From Jiangella alkaliphila (lineage in GTDB: Bacteria; Actinomycetota; Actinomycetes; Jiangellales; Jiangellaceae), in assembly GCF_900105925.1 (NCBI RefSeq), contig NZ_LT629791.1, positions 62,001 to 126,000 on the forward strand: 64,000 nt of DNA, given 5' to 3'. Positions 1 to 9,204 of this stretch are shown here, piece by piece. Under the pieces are notes generated by a model, which worked only from the letters and a program-made list of their open reading frames with translations, did not search any database and was not told the origin of the DNA. Both the position numbers and the translations under genes were made by a program. Every line of letters begins with the position of its first letter. Position 1 is the stretch's first letter.

Positions 1-847
1 GCGACAGCGTCGCGTGCCCGAACACGACGACCCGCTCGACGAGGCCGCCGAGCTCGGGCCGCTCCAGCAGCAGCCGGTACGGGCCGACGGCGTTCGTGCC
101 GGACCTGGCGCCCGACGACGGCTCGGCGAGCAGGGGTAGACCGGCCGCCTCGGCGTACGTCCGCGCGTCCGTACCCGCACCGTCGCCGGCGACCACGACC
201 GTCCGCGGCCCAGCGTCCAGCACCGACGGCTCCCCCGCCGGTCCGGCAGCGGCCACGTCCACGGCGCCGTCGGACGACGCCGGCCAGGACGCGTCGTCGT
301 CCGGGACGAGCGGCTCGCGGAAGGCGAGGTCGAGGTGGACGGGGCCGGCGAAGCCCGAGCGCGTACCGACCGCGGCCGCGACGGCGCGGGCCAGCAGCGC
401 CCGCAGGTCGGCGTCCTCCCCCGCGCGTCCGTACGAGGCGGGCACGTCGGCGAAGAACCGGACCGCGGACCCGAACAGCCGCACCTGGTCGGTGGTCTGG
501 TTGGCACCGGTGCCGCGCAGCTCGTGCGGCCGGTCGGCGGTGAGCAGCAGCAGCGGCACCCCCGAGTGCGACGCCTCCAGCACCGCGGGGTGCAGGTTCG
601 CCGCTGCGGTGCCGGACGTCGTGACGACGGCGACCGGCCCGGCCACCCGGGCCAGCCCGAGCGCGGTGAACGCGGCGACCCGCTCGTCGACGCGCACGTG
701 CAACCGCAGGTCGCCGCGCGCGGACGCCGTCGCCAGCGCGTGCGCGAGCGGTGCGGACCGCGAGCCCGGGGCCAGCACGACGTGCCTGACGCGGTGCCGG
801 ACCAGCTCGGTGACCAGCGTGCGGGCCGCCCAGGTCGAGGGGTTCAC
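1..847 (-). CDS. menD: MenD, SEPHCHC synthase (partial, C-terminus off the window)
   Basis: Thiamine-diphosphate enzyme that joins the succinic semialdehyde unit from 2-oxoglutarate to isochorismate, the first committed step of classical menaquinone synthesis in the cytoplasm. About 282 N-terminal residues are visible. Reading from the GTG gives NPSTWAARTLV, then APGSRSAPL (about 26-34), TSGTAAANLHPAV (77-89) and ADRPHELRGTGANQTTDQ (104-121), all hallmarks of MenD. The start was chosen because GTG (847-845) overlaps the TGA of the upstream CGNR gene by 4 bp and begins at the usual NPST. menB, menE and menA lie 4-8 kb away on the other strand. The ThDP-binding half is beyond position 1. Confidence 0.93.
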   Translation of the reverse strand, partial: MNPSTWAARTLVTELVRHRVRHVVLAPGSRSAPLAHALATASARGDLRLHVRVDERVAAFTALGLARVAGPVAVVTTSGTAAANLHPAVLEASHSGVPLLLLTADRPHELRGTGANQTTDQVRLFGSAVRFFADVPASYGRAGEDADLRALLARAVAAAVGTRSGFAGPVHLDLAFREPLVPDDDASWPASSDGAVDVAAAGPAGEPSVLDAGPRTVVVAGDGAGTDARTYAEAAGLPLLAEPSSGARSGTNAVGPYRLLLERPELGGLVERVVVFGHATLS

Positions 848-1428
848 GTACTCGATTCTGCCCTGCGGTCGCGCCACGCCCGCTGCTTGGCCCGATTGCC
901 GCAGACCTGCATGGAGCACCACTTGCCCGACCGCGCCCGCGACTCGTCGTAGAACGCCCACCGGCAGGTGTCGTCGACGCACACCTTGAGCCGCGACCAC
1001 GTCCCGTCCGCCATCGCGTCGCCGACCAGCGCGAGCAGCCCGCCGATCGCGCCGTCGACCCCGCCGGCCGACGGACGCGGCCGCCAGCCGTCGCGGGCGG
1101 TGAGGGTCGCGGTGAGCCGGGCGCGGCCGGCCGCCTCGTTGAGGACGGCGAGAGCGGCGGCCGGGATCGGGTCGCCGTCGTGGTTGGCGGCCAGCGTCTC
1201 GCGCAGCGCCTCGCGGACGGCGACCGCGTGGGCCAGCTCGGCCGGGCCGGCGCCCACTCCTGGGCCCGCATCGTCCAGCAGGTCCGCGCTGGTCAGCCAC
1301 TCGACCAGGTCGCCCGGCGTAGCCAGCGCGTCCGTCGCCGCGTCGACGTCGAGCGTGTTGACGAAGCGCCGGACCGTCTCGAGCCGGCCGGGCGCCGGCG
1401 TGGTGGCTCCGGACATGTCACCGAGCAT
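844..1428 (-). CDS. CGNR zinc-finger regulator
   Basis: Probable DNA-binding regulator of 194 residues. The N-terminal two thirds form the helical stress-sensing-like domain of the family (RLETVRRFVNTLDVDA at 15-30), and the C-terminus carries the zinc finger, with Cys150, Cys155, Cys171 and Cys176 in CVDDTCRW and CSMQVCGNR; the latter gives the family its name. A second ATG at 1416 is a possible start. It is divergent from an MFS exporter, with a 33-bp palindrome between them, and its stop overlaps menD by 4 bp, so menD may be partly co-expressed. By family habit it probably represses or activates the exporter; that is inference. Confidence 0.85.
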   Translation of the reverse strand: MLGDMSGATTPAPGRLETVRRFVNTLDVDAATDALATPGDLVEWLTSADLLDDAGPGVGAGPAELAHAVAVREALRETLAANHDGDPIPAAALAVLNEAAGRARLTATLTARDGWRPRPSAGGVDGAIGGLLALVGDAMADGTWSRLKVCVDDTCRWAFYDESRARSGKWCSMQVCGNRAKQRAWRDRRAESST

Positions 1429-1440
1429 AACCCTCTTGCG

Positions 1441-1473
1441 GAATTCATTGGTTACTCCCTAACCTGTGAATTC
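1441..1473. promoter_or_regulatory. 33-bp operator-like palindrome over the MFS promoter
   Basis: Arms GAATTCA (1441-1447) and TGAATTC (1467-1473) enclose inner arms GGTTA (1450-1454) and TAACC (1460-1464), so 12 of 14 arm positions pair. It ends directly before the MFS ATG at 1474. A candidate -35 TTGCGG (1436-1441) and -10 TAACCT (1460-1465), 18 bp apart, would start transcription at or next to that ATG, giving a leaderless message. The palindrome therefore covers spacer, -10 and start. The divergent CGNR protein is the obvious candidate binder. Confidence 0.7.
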
Positions 1474-2742
1474 ATGACAGCGGTTACGGCTAGTCGAGGC
1501 GCCTGGGACAGCCGCGACTTCCGCCGGCTCTGGACCGGCTCGGCGGCGTCGACGTTCGGCTCCGAGGTCGCGGAGCTGGCCGTGCCGCTGCTGGCGATCG
1601 GCGTGCTGGCGGCGACGCCGGGCGAGCTGGGCGCGTTGCGGACGGCCCAGTTCCTGCCGTTCCTGCTGGCCACACTGCCGCTCGGGCTGCTGGTGGACCG
1701 TCGGCGCCGGCTGCCGCTGATGATCGGCGCCGACGTCGGCCGGTTCGCGCTGATCCTCGTCATCCCGATCGCGGTCTGGGCCGGATTCGCGCAGATCGAG
1801 CTGCTATACGGAGTGATGTTCCTGGCCGGCGTACTGACGGTGCTGTACCAGGTCGCGGACTTCGCGTTCGTGCCGGAGATCGTGACGCCGCACCAGCTGG
1901 TCGACGCGAACGGGAAACTGGCGGCGGCGCAGTCGGCGAACGAGATCGGCGCCCGCGGCTTCGGCGGGCTGCTCGTGCAGGCGGCCTCGGGGCCGGTCGC
2001 GATGCTGGTCAACGCGCTGACGTACCTGGTGTCGGCGCTCAGCCTGCGCGGCATCGCGGTCGTCGAGACGGCCCGCCCGCCGGCGTCGTCCCGCCCGTCG
2101 TGGGCCGAGGTGACGGCGGGGCTGCGCGAGGCGCTGCGCAACCGGTTCATCCGCTCCCTGCTCGGCGAGGCGACCACGTTCAACCTGTTCAACGAGGTCT
2201 TCATCCTCGGGCTGATGCTGTTCACGGTGCGCGAGGTCGGGCTCAGTCCGGTGCAGCTCGGCATCGTGTTCACCGCGGGCGGGGTCGGCTCGTTCCTCGG
2301 CGCCTGGTTCGGGTCGCGGGTGACCGGCCGGTTCGGCTACGGGCGGGTGCTGCTGATCACGCTGGTGCTCGGCAACACCGCGCCCGCGCTGGTCGCACTG
2401 ACCGGCACTGACGTCGTCGGGGTCCTGGTGCTGTTCTGCGCGGTGTTCGTGGTGATGGGCGTCGGGATCGGCATCGCCAATGTGCACGCGGTGACGTTGC
2501 GCCAGGCGGCGCTGCCGGAGTCGCTACGTGGCCGGGTGAACGCGGCGTACCGGCTGATCTCGTGGGGCGCGATCCCGGTGGGCGCGTCGCTCGGCGGCGT
2601 GCTGGCCGGCGTCACGGACGGGCGGACGGCGATGGTGGCCGGCGCGTTCGGCATGGCCTTGGCGACGCTGTGGGTGGCGTTCTCGCCGGTGCGCCGGCTC
2701 GCGTCGATCGACGAGGCCGCCCGGCTGTCGCGGACCGGCTGA
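1474..2742 (+). CDS. MFS transporter, drug/siderophore exporter type
   Basis: Membrane exporter of 422 residues with about twelve hydrophobic segments. It opens with GAWDSRDFRRLWTGSAAST, the usual start of the EntS-like MFS_3 group, and has the loop motif LLVDRRRRLPLM after the second segment. Longer upstream readings run through the palindrome and the CGNR gene, so the ATG at 1474 is preferred; it has no Shine-Dalgarno and fits a leaderless start. The substrate cannot be read from sequence. Regulation by the adjacent CGNR protein through the palindrome at 1441-1473 is likely. The gene is convergent with the next gene. Confidence 0.85.
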   Translation: MTAVTASRGAWDSRDFRRLWTGSAASTFGSEVAELAVPLLAIGVLAATPGELGALRTAQFLPFLLATLPLGLLVDRRRRLPLMIGADVGRFALILVIPIAVWAGFAQIELLYGVMFLAGVLTVLYQVADFAFVPEIVTPHQLVDANGKLAAAQSANEIGARGFGGLLVQAASGPVAMLVNALTYLVSALSLRGIAVVETARPPASSRPSWAEVTAGLREALRNRFIRSLLGEATTFNLFNEVFILGLMLFTVREVGLSPVQLGIVFTAGGVGSFLGAWFGSRVTGRFGYGRVLLITLVLGNTAPALVALTGTDVVGVLVLFCAVFVVMGVGIGIANVHAVTLRQAALPESLRGRVNAAYRLISWGAIPVGASLGGVLAGVTDGRTAMVAGAFGMALATLWVAFSPVRRLASIDEAARLSRTG

Positions 2743-2756
2743 CCGCGCGCCGGCCG

Positions 2757-3905
2757 TCAAGTCTGCGGCTGCTCGGCCGGCGGCGCCTCGTCCTCGGAGA
2801 CCTGCCGCAGCCAGGTGAAGCCGGTGTTGCTGCCCTGGCAAGTCTGCAGGACGATGTCGCACTCGTCGCCGCAGGTCCAGTTCGACGCGGAGCCGAGCGC
2901 GGAGCCGCGGCCCTGCGCGATGACGCGGTCGACGACCTCGTACAGGCCGGTGAACTCGCCCTCGAGCTGGACGAACGTGCCGGTCGGGATGGAGTTCCAC
3001 CACGAGTTGCCGAGGTAGTCGTGCGCCACGACGAACGTGCCGGACTCGACCGGCGTGTAGTGGCAGCCGACGCCGTTGCCGAGGTTGTCGATGTCGACGT
3101 CGTCGTCGCAGGTCTCGACCGGGATGGTGCGGACGTCGTCGCCGAGCGCGATGGCCTCTTCGCTGACGACGGCGCCGAACCGGCTGCCGCCGGCGTAGCT
3201 GAACCGGAACCGCGTGGTGTGCTCGGCGGTGGCCTCGGCGACCGCCGTGCCCTCGGCCGTCGTCGTGAGGGCGGACAGCGCGGCCCACTCCTCGCCGTCG
3301 GCCTGCTGCTCCAGCCCGATCTCGCCGACGATCGGGACGCCGCCGTCGGTGGTCCACGCGGCGGTGACGCCCACGCCGTCGTCGGCCCGCTCCGCCGTGG
3401 CGGTGATGCGCGACACCAGCGGGGAGCCGGCCGTGATGACGATCTCGTGCGACGCGACCGCCTCGACCTCGGGGCCGCCACCGTACGCGAGCCGGTAGAT
3501 GCCCGACGACTGCACCTGCACCTCGACGTCGCCGGCGCCGTTCTCGACCGGGACCGTGGTGACGGTGACCCAGGAGTTGCCCTCGATGCGCTGGAGGTCG
3601 ACCTCGCCGCTGACGGCCTCGCCGGACGGCGTGATCCAGCTGGCGCCGAACGTGATGGCCACACCCGGCCGGGCCTCAGCCGGTGCCGTCAGGACCAGCG
3701 GCAGGTCGTCGGCCGCGGCCGGCGGCTCGGCGGCGACGGCGGCGGCGACCTGCTCGGGCGCCGGCGACGCGGCTGCCTGGACGATCGTCGCCTCGGGCCC
3801 GCCGCTCGCTGTCGGGTCGTCGTCGCTCGTGGCGCTGAGGACGGCGAACACCGCCGCCACCAGGAGGGCCAGGACGCCGACTACAGCCATCGCGCGGTAC
3901 TTCAT
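2757..3905 (-). CDS. Secreted Ig-repeat protein with sortase-like C-terminal domain
   Basis: Protein of 382 residues with an N-terminal membrane helix (MAVVGVLALLVAAVFAVL, 6-23), an Ala/Pro linker, two Ig-like beta repeats (about 68-158 and 163-255, each ending in a YRLAYGG or FRFSYAGG strand) and a C-terminal domain. The last has His295 in VVAHDYLGNSWW, GTFVQLEG (309-316), then LQTC with Cys356 and Arg367. That order of His, TC and Arg is the sortase catalytic pattern, though identity is low. Extra cysteines at 266, 281, 345 and 349 may form disulfides. ATG 3905 is used; ATG 3920 is an alternative. Substrate unknown; an LPDTG protein is encoded 41 kb away. Confidence 0.6.
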   Translation of the reverse strand: MKYRAMAVVGVLALLVAAVFAVLSATSDDDPTASGGPEATIVQAAASPAPEQVAAAVAAEPPAAADDLPLVLTAPAEARPGVAITFGASWITPSGEAVSGEVDLQRIEGNSWVTVTTVPVENGAGDVEVQVQSSGIYRLAYGGGPEVEAVASHEIVITAGSPLVSRITATAERADDGVGVTAAWTTDGGVPIVGEIGLEQQADGEEWAALSALTTTAEGTAVAEATAEHTTRFRFSYAGGSRFGAVVSEEAIALGDDVRTIPVETCDDDVDIDNLGNGVGCHYTPVESGTFVVAHDYLGNSWWNSIPTGTFVQLEGEFTGLYEVVDRVIAQGRGSALGSASNWTCGDECDIVLQTCQGSNTGFTWLRQVSEDEAPPAEQPQT

Positions 3906-4015
3906 GCCTCTATCTTCCATGGCCACCGGCGCATGGCGGCCACGACCCGGTGCTCCCACATCCCTGAGACGACCGAATGGGCCGGTTCGTTCCCTCGATT
4001 TCCCTCTTCCTACCG

Positions 4016-4555
4016 TCAGCCAAGGTCTGCCGATTCGGTGAGCAGCCGCATGTCGGCTTCGACCTGGTCCGCATCGGCGCCGAGTCCGTACGCAACCAAG
4101 GTCAAGACGTGCTCGTCGAGCAGGATGTGCCGAACCAGCCCCGAGCCCGAAGCCAACGAGATCTCGCCCTCGATCCCGGTGCGGCCCTGAATCTCGATCG
4201 GATCCGAGTTCTCGAGAGTGCCGCCCATGCCCTCGGCCGCCCCCGCGATACCGACCTGCAGGCTGTACGCCTCGGGCGGCGTGTCGTAGATGCCGAAGGC
4301 GACGCCTCCGGTCTCGTCCTCGACCATGTAGAACCGGCCCTCCATGGTCGAGCCATCGAGCGCCGGGCCCGAGAACTCCTGCGCCTCCACCGCCTCCGGT
4401 AGCGCCACAGTCACCCCGCTCGGCGCGTCAGTGACGGCGATCCACCCGGCCGGTGCCGAGTCGTACGGCTCGTCGGCCGGCTCGTCCTCGCCGCATCCCG
4501 CGACGGAGACCGCCACGAACGCCACCACGATGCTCCACCAGCCGTACCTGCGCAT
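4016..4555 (-). CDS. Putative lipoprotein of unknown function
   Basis: Protein of 179 residues with a lipoprotein signal: MRRYGWW, a hydrophobic stretch and VAGC with the lipidated Cys at 21. The mature part has a mixed alpha/beta pattern (GWIAVTDAPSGVTVALPEAV, then GRFYMVEDETGGVAFGIYD), reminiscent of PsbP/LpqN-like secreted domains, but I do not recognise a defined family. The start is decided by GAGGGG five bases before ATG 4555; much longer upstream readings run antisense to menB. It stands alone, divergent from menB, with 90 bp between. Confidence 0.65.
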   Translation of the reverse strand: MRRYGWWSIVVAFVAVSVAGCGEDEPADEPYDSAPAGWIAVTDAPSGVTVALPEAVEAQEFSGPALDGSTMEGRFYMVEDETGGVAFGIYDTPPEAYSLQVGIAGAAEGMGGTLENSDPIEIQGRTGIEGEISLASGSGLVRHILLDEHVLTLVAYGLGADADQVEADMRLLTESADLG

Positions 4556-4645
4556 GCTTACCCCTCGTGCGTCGGCATCGGGTCGATGCCATGGCGCGGA
4601 CCCTATCCGAGCGCCCGGGGCTGCCGCCCCACTAGCGTAACGGTC

Positions 4646-5557
<912 letters not shown>

Positions 5558-5676
5558 TTCAAGGCGTTTGCGCAGCTCAGAGGCCGCCCGATCGATGGTA
5601 GCCAGTGGCTACGCTTGGGGCTGGATGCCGTGCTAATCTTGAGTATCTGGGCTGGCCGAGAGGCCCTGGTCCAACC

Positions 5677-5701
5677 TTAGGCGGGGACATCCCCCGCCTA
5701 A
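5677..5701 (+). promoter_or_regulatory. Perfect hairpin abutting the DUF3800 start codon
   Basis: A 10-bp perfect stem, TTAGGCGGGG (5677-5686) and CCCCGCCTAA (5692-5701), has a 5-base loop and ends one base before the ATG at 5702. It could terminate menB transcription, although no T-run follows, or hide the ribosome site of the next gene. No Shine-Dalgarno precedes that ATG outside the stem. Confidence 0.55.
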
Positions 5702-6421
5702 ATGCATTTCCGGGAAGTGCTGTTGCGGGAGCTCAGCATCTTCATCGATGAGTCCGGCGACTTCGGCCCCTTGCAGAAGCACTCGCCGTTCTACATCTTG
5801 AGCCTCGTCTTCCACGATCAGAGTGACGACATCACACGCCACCTCGACAAGATCCATGAGGCACTCCAAGCACGCGGGCTGTCAGCGAGTCATGCGATCC
5901 ACACGGCACCGCTGATCCGCCGGGAGCACGACTACCGCTGGCTGGACCTGCCGGCTCGTCGATCTATATTTCGCGTCCTGGTGGACTTCGTCCGTACGTG
6001 CGACGTGACCCACCACTCCCAGGTGTTCAGCAAGCGGGAGCACAGCGGTACCGACCGACTCGTGAGCGCCATGTCTCGCGAGCTCGGCGCGCTGATCCGA
6101 TCGAACCACCAGTACTTCAGCTCATGGGATCGAGTCGTCATCTACTACGACAACGGGCAGAAGGAAATCACGAACCTCGTCAACAGTGTCTTCAACGCAC
6201 ACCTGACCAACGTCGAGGTTCGGAAGGTCGTCCCGTCGGGCTACAGCTTGTTCCAGGCTGCCGACCTCTGCTGCACGCTTGCGCTACTGCGCAAGAAGAT
6301 CGAGACGGACGGGCTGTCCAGCTCCGAGCGCGACTTCTTCTCCACCCCGAAGGACAGTGCCGAACGCGCCCTGAAGAAGGGGTACTTCAAGACGATGGAC
6401 CGCAAGAGGTTCGGAGACTAG
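5702..6421 (+). CDS. DUF3800 domain protein
   Basis: Protein of 239 residues with the DUF3800 signature FIDESGDFG (14-22) near the start and the conserved tail FQAADLCCTLALLRKKIE; the family is thought to share an RNase H-like fold and is often found in mobile or defence regions. GTG 5717 and TTG 5723 are alternative starts closer to the family's usual N-terminus. The gene is visibly less GC-rich than its neighbours and splits menB from menE, which suggests acquisition by transfer. No partner defence gene lies beside it. Function unknown. Confidence 0.85.
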   Translation: MHFREVLLRELSIFIDESGDFGPLQKHSPFYILSLVFHDQSDDITRHLDKIHEALQARGLSASHAIHTAPLIRREHDYRWLDLPARRSIFRVLVDFVRTCDVTHHSQVFSKREHSGTDRLVSAMSRELGALIRSNHQYFSSWDRVVIYYDNGQKEITNLVNSVFNAHLTNVEVRKVVPSGYSLFQAADLCCTLALLRKKIETDGLSSSERDFFSTPKDSAERALKKGYFKTMDRKRFGD

Positions 6422-6560
6422 CCGACGGAAGGCGCCTCCGGCCGTTCCTCCAGCCATTGCCGCATGAGGTCGCTCCCCGCCACCCGGGGAGTCGGCGTTC
6501 CTCGCGGGCAGCCGAGCCGTCGGCGGTCGGCAACGGGCCGGCATCTAGGGTGGAGGCGCG

Positions 6561-7769
6561 ATGCAGACGCCGACCCAGCCCTCCGGCCCCACCGGCCGCC
6601 GCACCCTGACCACGGTCGAGGTGCCGTTGCGCCCGGCGGTCGTGAAGCGGCTGCTGCCCGCCGTCGCCGGGGCGCTGGCCGGCGGGGACGCGCTGCTGCC
6701 GCTGCCGTCGTCGCCGGCGGCGGTGCGCGACGAGCTCATGACGGAGTTCGCGCCGCGCCGGCCGCTCGAGGAGGGCGTCGCGTTCATCGTGCCGACGTCG
6801 GGGTCGACGGGGCGGCCGAAGGGCGCGCTGCTGAGCGCCGCCGCCGTCCGGGCGTCCGCCGAGGCGACGCTGGAGCGGCTCGGGGGGCCGGGCCGCTGGC
6901 TGCTCGCGCTGCCCGCCACCCACATCGCCGGCCTGATGGTCCTGGCGCGGTCCGTGGTCGCGGGGACGGAACCGGTCGCCGTCGACCTCAGCGACGGGTT
7001 CGACCCGGAGCTGTTCGCGGCCGCCAGCGTCCAGGTCTTCGCCGGCCACGGCCGCCGCTACACGGCGCTGGTCCCGCGGCAGCTCAGCGCACTGCTGGAC
7101 GCCGGCGGGGCGCCGCTTTCGGCGCTGACCGGCTACGACGCCGTGCTGGTCGGCGGCGCCGCGGCCGACGACGCGCGGCTGGACCGCGCCCGCAAGGCCG
7201 GCGTCGAGATCGTCACGACCTACGGCATGACGGAGACCTGCGGCGGCTGCGTGTACGACGGCGTCCCGCTGGACGGGGTGCGGGTCGAGCTGGCGGCCGA
7301 CGGACGGATCCGGCTGGCCGGCCCGATGCTGGCGTCGGGCTACCGGCTGCGCCCCGACCTCGCGCCGTCGTTCGCCGGCGGCTGGTTCACCACGTCCGAC
7401 CTCGGCTCACTCGACGCCGACGGCCGCCTGACGGTGCTCGGCCGGGCGGATGACGTCGCGGTGTCGGGCGGCGAGAACGTCCCGCTGGCCGCCGTCGACC
7501 TCGCCGTCGCCTCGCACCCGGACGTCGCCGAGGCGCTCAGCGTCGCCGTCCCCGACGCCGAGTGGGGCGAGCGGGTCGTCGTCGCCGTCGTGCCCGCCGA
7601 CGCCGCGCGCCCGCCGTCGCTCGACTCCGTGCGTGCCCACGTCCGCGAGCGGCACCCCGTCGCCTACGCCCCCAAGGAGCTGCACGTGCTCGAAGCGCTG
7701 CCCACCCTGCCCGGCGGGAAGACCGACCGCCGCGCGCTCGCGGCCCGGCTCGGACGGGCGGACGCCTGA
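6561..7769 (+). CDS. menE: MenE, o-succinylbenzoate-CoA ligase
   Basis: ANL-family adenylating enzyme that makes o-succinylbenzoyl-CoA, the substrate of MenB. The 402 residues are short for an acyl-CoA ligase but normal for actinobacterial MenE. Visible motifs are the phosphate loop PTSGSTGRPKG (78-88), TYGMTETCGG, GRADDVAVSGGENV and the C-terminal LPGGKTDRRAL with the catalytic Lys. GGAGG lies four bases before ATG 6561. Its TGA overlaps the menA ATG by one base, so the two are coupled. Confidence 0.92.
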   Translation: MQTPTQPSGPTGRRTLTTVEVPLRPAVVKRLLPAVAGALAGGDALLPLPSSPAAVRDELMTEFAPRRPLEEGVAFIVPTSGSTGRPKGALLSAAAVRASAEATLERLGGPGRWLLALPATHIAGLMVLARSVVAGTEPVAVDLSDGFDPELFAAASVQVFAGHGRRYTALVPRQLSALLDAGGAPLSALTGYDAVLVGGAAADDARLDRARKAGVEIVTTYGMTETCGGCVYDGVPLDGVRVELAADGRIRLAGPMLASGYRLRPDLAPSFAGGWFTTSDLGSLDADGRLTVLGRADDVAVSGGENVPLAAVDLAVASHPDVAEALSVAVPDAEWGERVVVAVVPADAARPPSLDSVRAHVRERHPVAYAPKELHVLEALPTLPGGKTDRRALAARLGRADA

Positions 7770-8644
7770 TGGCGACGCCCGGGCAGTGGGTCGAGGGCGC
7801 CCGGCCGCGGACCCTGCCGGCCGCCGTCGCGCCGGTGCTGGTGGGTACGGGGGCCGCCGCGGCCGCCGACGGTGCGCACCTGGGCAAGGCGCTGCTGGCG
7901 CTGGTGGTCGCGTTGGCGCTGCAGATCGGCGTCAACTACGCGAACGACTACTCCGACGGCATCCGCGGCACCGACGAGCACCGGGTCGGCCCGTTCCGGC
8001 TGGTCGGATCGGGTGCGGCGCGGCCGGCGGCGGTGAAGGCGGCGGCGCTGTGGAGCTTCGCGGCGGCCGGGGTGTCCGGTGCGGCGCTGGTGGCGTGGTC
8101 GGGGCACTGGTGGCTGTTCGCCGTCGGGGCGCTGGCGATAGCGGCGGCCTGGTTCTACACCGGCGGCCGCAACCCGTACGGCTACCGCGGGCTCGGCGAG
8201 ATCTCGGTGTTCGTGTTCTTCGGGCTCGTGGCCGTGGCCGGGACGACCTATGTGCAGGCCGACGAGCTGACGTGGACGTCGCTGGTGTCGGCGGTGGCGA
8301 TCGGCTGCCTGGCGTGTGCGCTGCTGCTGGTCAACAACATCCGCGACATCGGCACCGACACTGAGAGCGGCAAGCGGACGCTGGCGGTGACGCTCGGCGA
8401 ACAACGCAGCCGGATGCTCTACGTGCTGCTGATGACGGCGCCGTTCCTGATCGTGGCGGCGCTGGCCGTCACCGGACGGCCGTGGGGCGCCCTCACGCTG
8501 CTGTGCGCCCCACTGGCCGTGGTGACCGCGCTGCCGGTGGTCCGGCGGGCGACCGGCCGGGACCTCATCCCGGTGCTGAAGCGGACCGGAATGACCGAGC
8601 TGGCCTTCGCGGTGCTGCTGACCGTCGGCCTGGCGGTGGGCTGA
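7769..8644 (+). CDS. menA: MenA, 1,4-dihydroxy-2-naphthoate polyprenyltransferase
   Basis: Integral membrane UbiA-family enzyme that attaches the polyprenyl tail to 1,4-dihydroxy-2-naphthoate, giving demethylmenaquinone. The 291 residues contain the two Asp-rich motifs NYANDYSDG (56-64) and NNIRDIGTD (189-197), with about eight hydrophobic helices. The ATG shares its A with the menE stop (TGATG), which fixes the start. Confidence 0.94.
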   Translation: MATPGQWVEGARPRTLPAAVAPVLVGTGAAAAADGAHLGKALLALVVALALQIGVNYANDYSDGIRGTDEHRVGPFRLVGSGAARPAAVKAAALWSFAAAGVSGAALVAWSGHWWLFAVGALAIAAAWFYTGGRNPYGYRGLGEISVFVFFGLVAVAGTTYVQADELTWTSLVSAVAIGCLACALLLVNNIRDIGTDTESGKRTLAVTLGEQRSRMLYVLLMTAPFLIVAALAVTGRPWGALTLLCAPLAVVTALPVVRRATGRDLIPVLKRTGMTELAFAVLLTVGLAVG

Positions 8645-8821
8645 GGGGTTCGCCCACGCGCCAGGCCGAGGTCGTGATCGCGAGCTCCCACCCGTTCGCC
8701 GAGGACACTTGGGGCCGGGCCGGGGTCGCGAACCGGCTGGTGGCCGGCTCGCCGTCGGGCGGGACCGCTGGTTGCGGCCGTCCGCAAGTCGGATAACGGT
8801 GCTGGTGCTCCCGCCCGCACC

Positions 8822-8995
8822 TCAGGCGTGCCGGCGAGCGCGGCGCGGGCCGCTGTAGCCGCGGTCCTCGGCAGGAATCCGCGCGACGATGGCCGCCCGC
8901 AGGTCCTGCAGCAGCGACTGGCTCTCGCCGCGGTGCCGGCCGCGCTTGGCCCGCTTGGCGTCTTCGGCGGCCCGCTCGTATTCGTCGGTCATCAT
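8822..8995 (-). CDS. Small basic/acidic protein, 57 residues, unknown
   Basis: Short gene with a near-ideal ribosome site: AGGAGG then five bases before ATG 8995 (a second ATG follows at once). The product starts MMTDEYERAAEDAKRAKRGR, has a middle amphipathic stretch (SLLQDLRAAIVARIPAEDRG) and ends in an Arg-rich tail. It has no signal peptide or membrane helix and I recognise no family. It lies alone between menA and the DUF4229 gene; the 177 bp between menA and this gene (8645-8821) hold nothing I can name. Confidence 0.6.
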   Translation of the reverse strand: MMTDEYERAAEDAKRAKRGRHRGESQSLLQDLRAAIVARIPAEDRGYSGPRRARRHA

Positions 8996-9147
8996 GTGAA
9001 CCTCCTGTGTGAGGACGGCTCCTCGCGGCGGCCGTCTGACCCACAAGACAGAGGGACGGCCGGATCATGACGCGCCCTGTCAAGATTTCTTCTCGATAGT
9101 TGGTCAGCGCTCGTCTCGAGGCTCGGGCATGCCGAGCATGGCGACGG

Positions 9148-9166
9148 CGTGACGGCTCTCGTCACG
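9148..9166 (-). terminator. Hairpin downstream of the DUF4229 gene
   Basis: CGTGACG (9148-9154) and CGTCACG (9160-9166) form a 7-bp stem with a 5-base loop, 38 bp beyond the DUF4229 stop. There is no T-run, as is common for actinobacterial terminators. Confidence 0.4.
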
Positions 9167-9204
9167 GTCGCGGGTGCGCCCGCGTGGGCGTCGTGCCAGG
9201 CCTG

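Noticed and set aside
96-989. Long plus-strand open frames opposite menD
   Set aside because: They are antisense frames kept open by high GC. The minus strand encodes a clear MenD with all N-terminal motifs.
2524-3664. Arg/Ser-rich frames within 2.5-3.7 kb on the minus strand
   Set aside because: Low-complexity alternative frames of the MFS and Ig-repeat protein genes, without ribosome sites.
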